This document shows positions 9,015 through 10,331 of a stretch of DNA of 10,331 nucleotides, piece by piece (positions within the stretch are counted from its first letter, which is position 1; each line of letters opens with the position of its first letter). Both the position numbers and the translations under genes were made by a program. The DNA comes from Deinococcus frigens DSM 12807. GTDB lineage: Bacteria; Deinococcota; Deinococci; Deinococcales; Deinococcaceae. The DNA lies in assembly GCF_000701425.1 (NCBI RefSeq), contig NZ_JNIW01000085.1, forward strand, positions 1 to 10,331, read 5' to 3'. Under the pieces are notes generated by a model, which did not search any database, was not told the DNA's origin, and saw only the letters and a program-made list of their open reading frames with translations.

Positions 9015-9470
9015 TTACCCTTCAGATGTCTGTTGAGTTTCCTCAGTACCAGACTCTTGGAATCCTCCGGGAACAAGCGCAATTGGCACGACGCCGTTCA
9101 GAAGAATAGGCGTACCCAAACCAGCCATTGAAGTGGCGTATATCAACATATTTCTGATGTGGCCCATCGCCATTTCTGCACATACATCCATGACAAGCTT
9201 ACGATGTTCGGGATTATTCATAATCTGATCAAAGTCAAAGTTTGGAGTAATAACTAAAACTTCGACTTTACATGCAAAATATATTTTACCTTTATTACCA
9301 AAACTGAAATCAGTAAATGATTTAATAGTATTTTTAGATATATCTATTGGCCGAAAATCAATATTTACAGCAGGATTCAAATTCTCTTCAGTGTCAATTC
9401 CCTCTACATTCCAGCTTACTTTATCAACATATACACTGAGAACAGATATCACATTACGCAAAAGCTTCAT
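9015..9470 (-). CDS. SecB-like chaperone, probable member of a TAC operon
   Basis: This 151-residue protein looks like a SecB-fold export or antifolding chaperone. The N-terminal [12 protein letters not shown] (13-24) matches the IYxKDxSFExP strand of SecB. The second half shows the SecB pattern of a helix with R106 ([20 protein letters not shown], 103-122) leading to LL..V.P. An acidic, Glu-rich tail closes the protein. Base composition is far from the neighbours: 9241-9360 has 29 G/C of 120. The ATG overlaps the stop of the upstream gene (ATGA), with GGTGA 4 nt before it, so translation is coupled. Solitary SecB-like proteins coupled to an antitoxin are known in TAC systems (mycobacterial Rv1957, CmdC), where they stabilise the antitoxin. 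A housekeeping SecB is less likely given this context. The family call rests on motif resemblance, not a search. Confidence 0.62.
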   Translation of the reverse strand: MKLLRNVISVLSVYVDKVSWNVEGIDTEENLNPAVNIDFRPIDISKNTIKSFTDFSFGNKGKIYFACKVEVLVITPNFDFDQIMNNPEHRKLVMDVCAEMAMGHIRNMLIYATSMAGLGTPILLNGVVPIALVPGGFQESGTEETQQTSEG

Positions 9471-9880
9471 TGCGTCACCAAGCTTTTGATAACAATGGTC
9501 TGAGTACGCTGAGGCTTAGGCGAGGTTCTGACGACACTAAACGTCAAAGACGCATTCCAGCCCTTCTGTTCTTTTGCAATGCACTGCTCAACAGTGTTCT
9601 TTAGCAACTCACCAGCCAGAGTTTCTTCAGGACACTGTTTCAGTTCACCGAGCATTTTCAATTGTTCCTGCGTTTTAACCGTCACCGGAACCAGCAGTGT
9701 TCCACCCTTAGCCAAACGGTGATAAACCGCCAGCGCTGAGCGGATCACCGCAGTACGGGATGAGCCTTCAGCTTGCACAGTCTCATCCAGGCGCTCCAGA
9801 AGAATGGTGGGTAACCGGAAGGAAACCGCCTCCTGATTTTCAGGGCGTGTGCCCGTGAGCTTTCTTGATGTCTGTGTCAT
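9467..9880 (-). CDS. Ribbon-helix-helix protein with C-terminal extension, putative antitoxin
   Basis: This 137-residue protein begins with a CopG/Arc-type ribbon-helix-helix domain: the strand EAVSFRLP (17-24), helix LLERLDETVQAEG (27-39), turn SSRTAVIR (40-47) and second helix to about 56. Such domains dimerise and bind operators, and are common in antitoxins that repress their own operon. The next 80 residues are not a standard part of the fold and end in beta-like stretches ([17 protein letters not shown]). With a SecB-like chaperone gene directly downstream, this extension could be a chaperone-addiction (ChAD-type) region; this is inference. AGGTGA 6 nt before the ATG is a good ribosome-binding site and lies inside the upstream fragment. 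Both junctions are ATGA overlaps. An ordinary plasmid or phage RHH regulator is the alternative. Confidence 0.65.
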   Translation of the reverse strand: MTQTSRKLTGTRPENQEAVSFRLPTILLERLDETVQAEGSSRTAVIRSALAVYHRLAKGGTLLVPVTVKTQEQLKMLGELKQCPEETLAGELLKNTVEQCIAKEQKGWNASLTFSVVRTSPKPQRTQTIVIKSLVTQ

Positions 9881-9985
9881 TCAGTTTCACCTGCCTCAAG
9901 TGCTTCAAAAAAATCTCTCTTCATTTCTGCCGAGGTTTCAACCATGACCGAGACGGGGCGCATTCTGCCCTGCGCTGTCGAGATG
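9877..9985 (-). pseudogene. C-terminal fragment of an unidentified gene cut by the right IS copy
   Basis: Reading leftward from the IS junction, 35 codons stay open to a TGA that overlaps the ATG of the ribbon-helix-helix gene. The fragment reads ISTAQGRMRPVSVMVETSAE and then a helical, acidic end (MKRDFFEALEAGETE). The overlap and the ribosome-binding site for the next gene within it show it was a real, translationally coupled gene. Its 5' part should lie beyond the right IS copy if the two sides were not rearranged. In a TAC operon this first position holds the toxin. The fragment is too short for me to assign a family. An in-frame TGA in the IS prevents read-through; internal ATGs could give only tiny peptides. 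Confidence 0.6.
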
Positions 9986-10015
9986 ATTATTGATCACGGC
10001 GTAAATACAGCCTGA

Positions 10016-10021
10016 TACTCT
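10016..10021 (+). promoter_or_regulatory. Putative -10 hexamer of right transposase (TACTCT)
   Basis: TACTCT lies 6 nt before the ATG at 10028 with no ribosome-binding site. The corresponding hexamer of the left copy is TAGCCT, so the TANNNT frame is kept despite substitutions in and around it. Confidence 0.4.
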
Positions 10022-10027
10022 AATGGC

Positions 10028-10331
10028 ATGGCCGAATGGCAACCTTCACGGTATTCCCGCGCCCAGCTTGAGGAACGCCGACTGGCCGCTGCCGAATGGC
10101 TTCAACGCGGCACCCAGACGCACCGCGAGATTGCCGAACATTTTGGCGTGTCTGTCCTCACCGTCACCACTTGGAGCGCCCGGCTCAAAAAGATCGGCAC
10201 GCTGCAGGCCACCGTCGCTCCAGGACGTCCATCACGTCTGACCTCCAGCCAACTCGAGCAGCTTCGCACCCTCCTGCGGGAGGGTGCGCCGCAGCATGGC
10301 TTTCCCGATGATACGTGGACAACCCGCCGGG
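10028..10331 (+). CDS. IS630-type transposase, N-terminal part (runs off window)
   Basis: The first 101 codons of an IS630-family (DDE, Tc1/mariner superfamily) transposase are present; the catalytic domain lies beyond the edge. ATG at 10028 starts MAEWQPSRYSRAQL. Residues about 14-60 form a first helix-turn-helix (RRLAAAEWLQRG, then EIAEHFGVSVLTVTTW). A GRPSRL linker (74-79) follows, then the second winged-helix part LRTLLREGAPQHGFPDDTWT (87-106 counted approximately), where the GFPxxxWT motif is a hallmark of IS630 transposases that bind the terminal repeats. The ATG at 10023 in another frame gives an unrelated shadow product. Whether the gene is intact, or split by a frameshift as in some Deinococcus IS630 copies, cannot be seen here. 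Confidence 0.85.
   Translation, partial: MAEWQPSRYSRAQLEERRLAAAEWLQRGTQTHREIAEHFGVSVLTVTTWSARLKKIGTLQATVAPGRPSRLTSSQLEQLRTLLREGAPQHGFPDDTWTTRR

Larger units (their letters stand above)
9986..10331 (+). mobile_element. IS630-type element, right copy (5' part)
   Basis: The element starts at the point where similarity to the reverse complement of the left edge begins (9986) and continues off the window. The first 96 bp match the left copy at 92 positions. All four differences (10009, 10018, 10019, 10022) fall in the leader before the ATG; the 54 shared coding bases are identical. It interrupts the first gene of the AT-rich operon. Confidence 0.88.

Overview
The window most resembles a chromosomal or large-replicon segment of a Deinococcus-like bacterium. 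The evidence is a high-GC core, an Uma2-rich gene content, and start codons placed 5-7 nt after a TANNNT -10 hexamer, the leaderless arrangement known from Deinococcus. The genus is an inference from content and style; no marker gene proves it.

Both edges are the 5' parts of one IS630-type element in opposite orientation (1-96 and 9986-10331; the first 96 bp match at 92 positions). Each transposase reads outward, so about 9.9 kb is bracketed by an inverted IS pair. Each copy abuts a truncated gene. On the left it cuts an HsdR-N-type nuclease domain gene (97-503). On the right it cuts the first gene of a three-gene operon (9877-9985).

Left arm (97-2415): four PD-(D/E)XK nuclease-fold genes are packed together. 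They are the broken HsdR-N gene, two Uma2 (DUF820) genes, and a DUF559 gene whose usual catalytic Glu is Lys. The spacers hold G-quadruplex-type G runs and a long imperfect inverted repeat.

Core (2513-8913): a peptide/nickel-type ABC importer is encoded as binding protein, then DppB-like, then DppC-like permease, all on the minus strand. No ATPase gene is in the window. The core also holds a small lipoprotein gene on the plus strand, with a tandem 14-bp repeat upstream, and miaB, the tRNA methylthiotransferase gene, followed by a good intrinsic terminator.

Right arm (9015-9985): an AT-rich, evidently foreign operon of [truncated gene] - ribbon-helix-helix protein - SecB-like chaperone, with ATGA overlaps at both junctions. 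The order and coupling match toxin-antitoxin-chaperone (TAC) operons. The ribbon-helix-helix protein has an extra ~80-residue C-terminal region that could be the chaperone-dependent part. If that reading is right, the IS has removed most of the toxin gene and the operon promoter, leaving antitoxin and chaperone. This is the most interesting part of the window.
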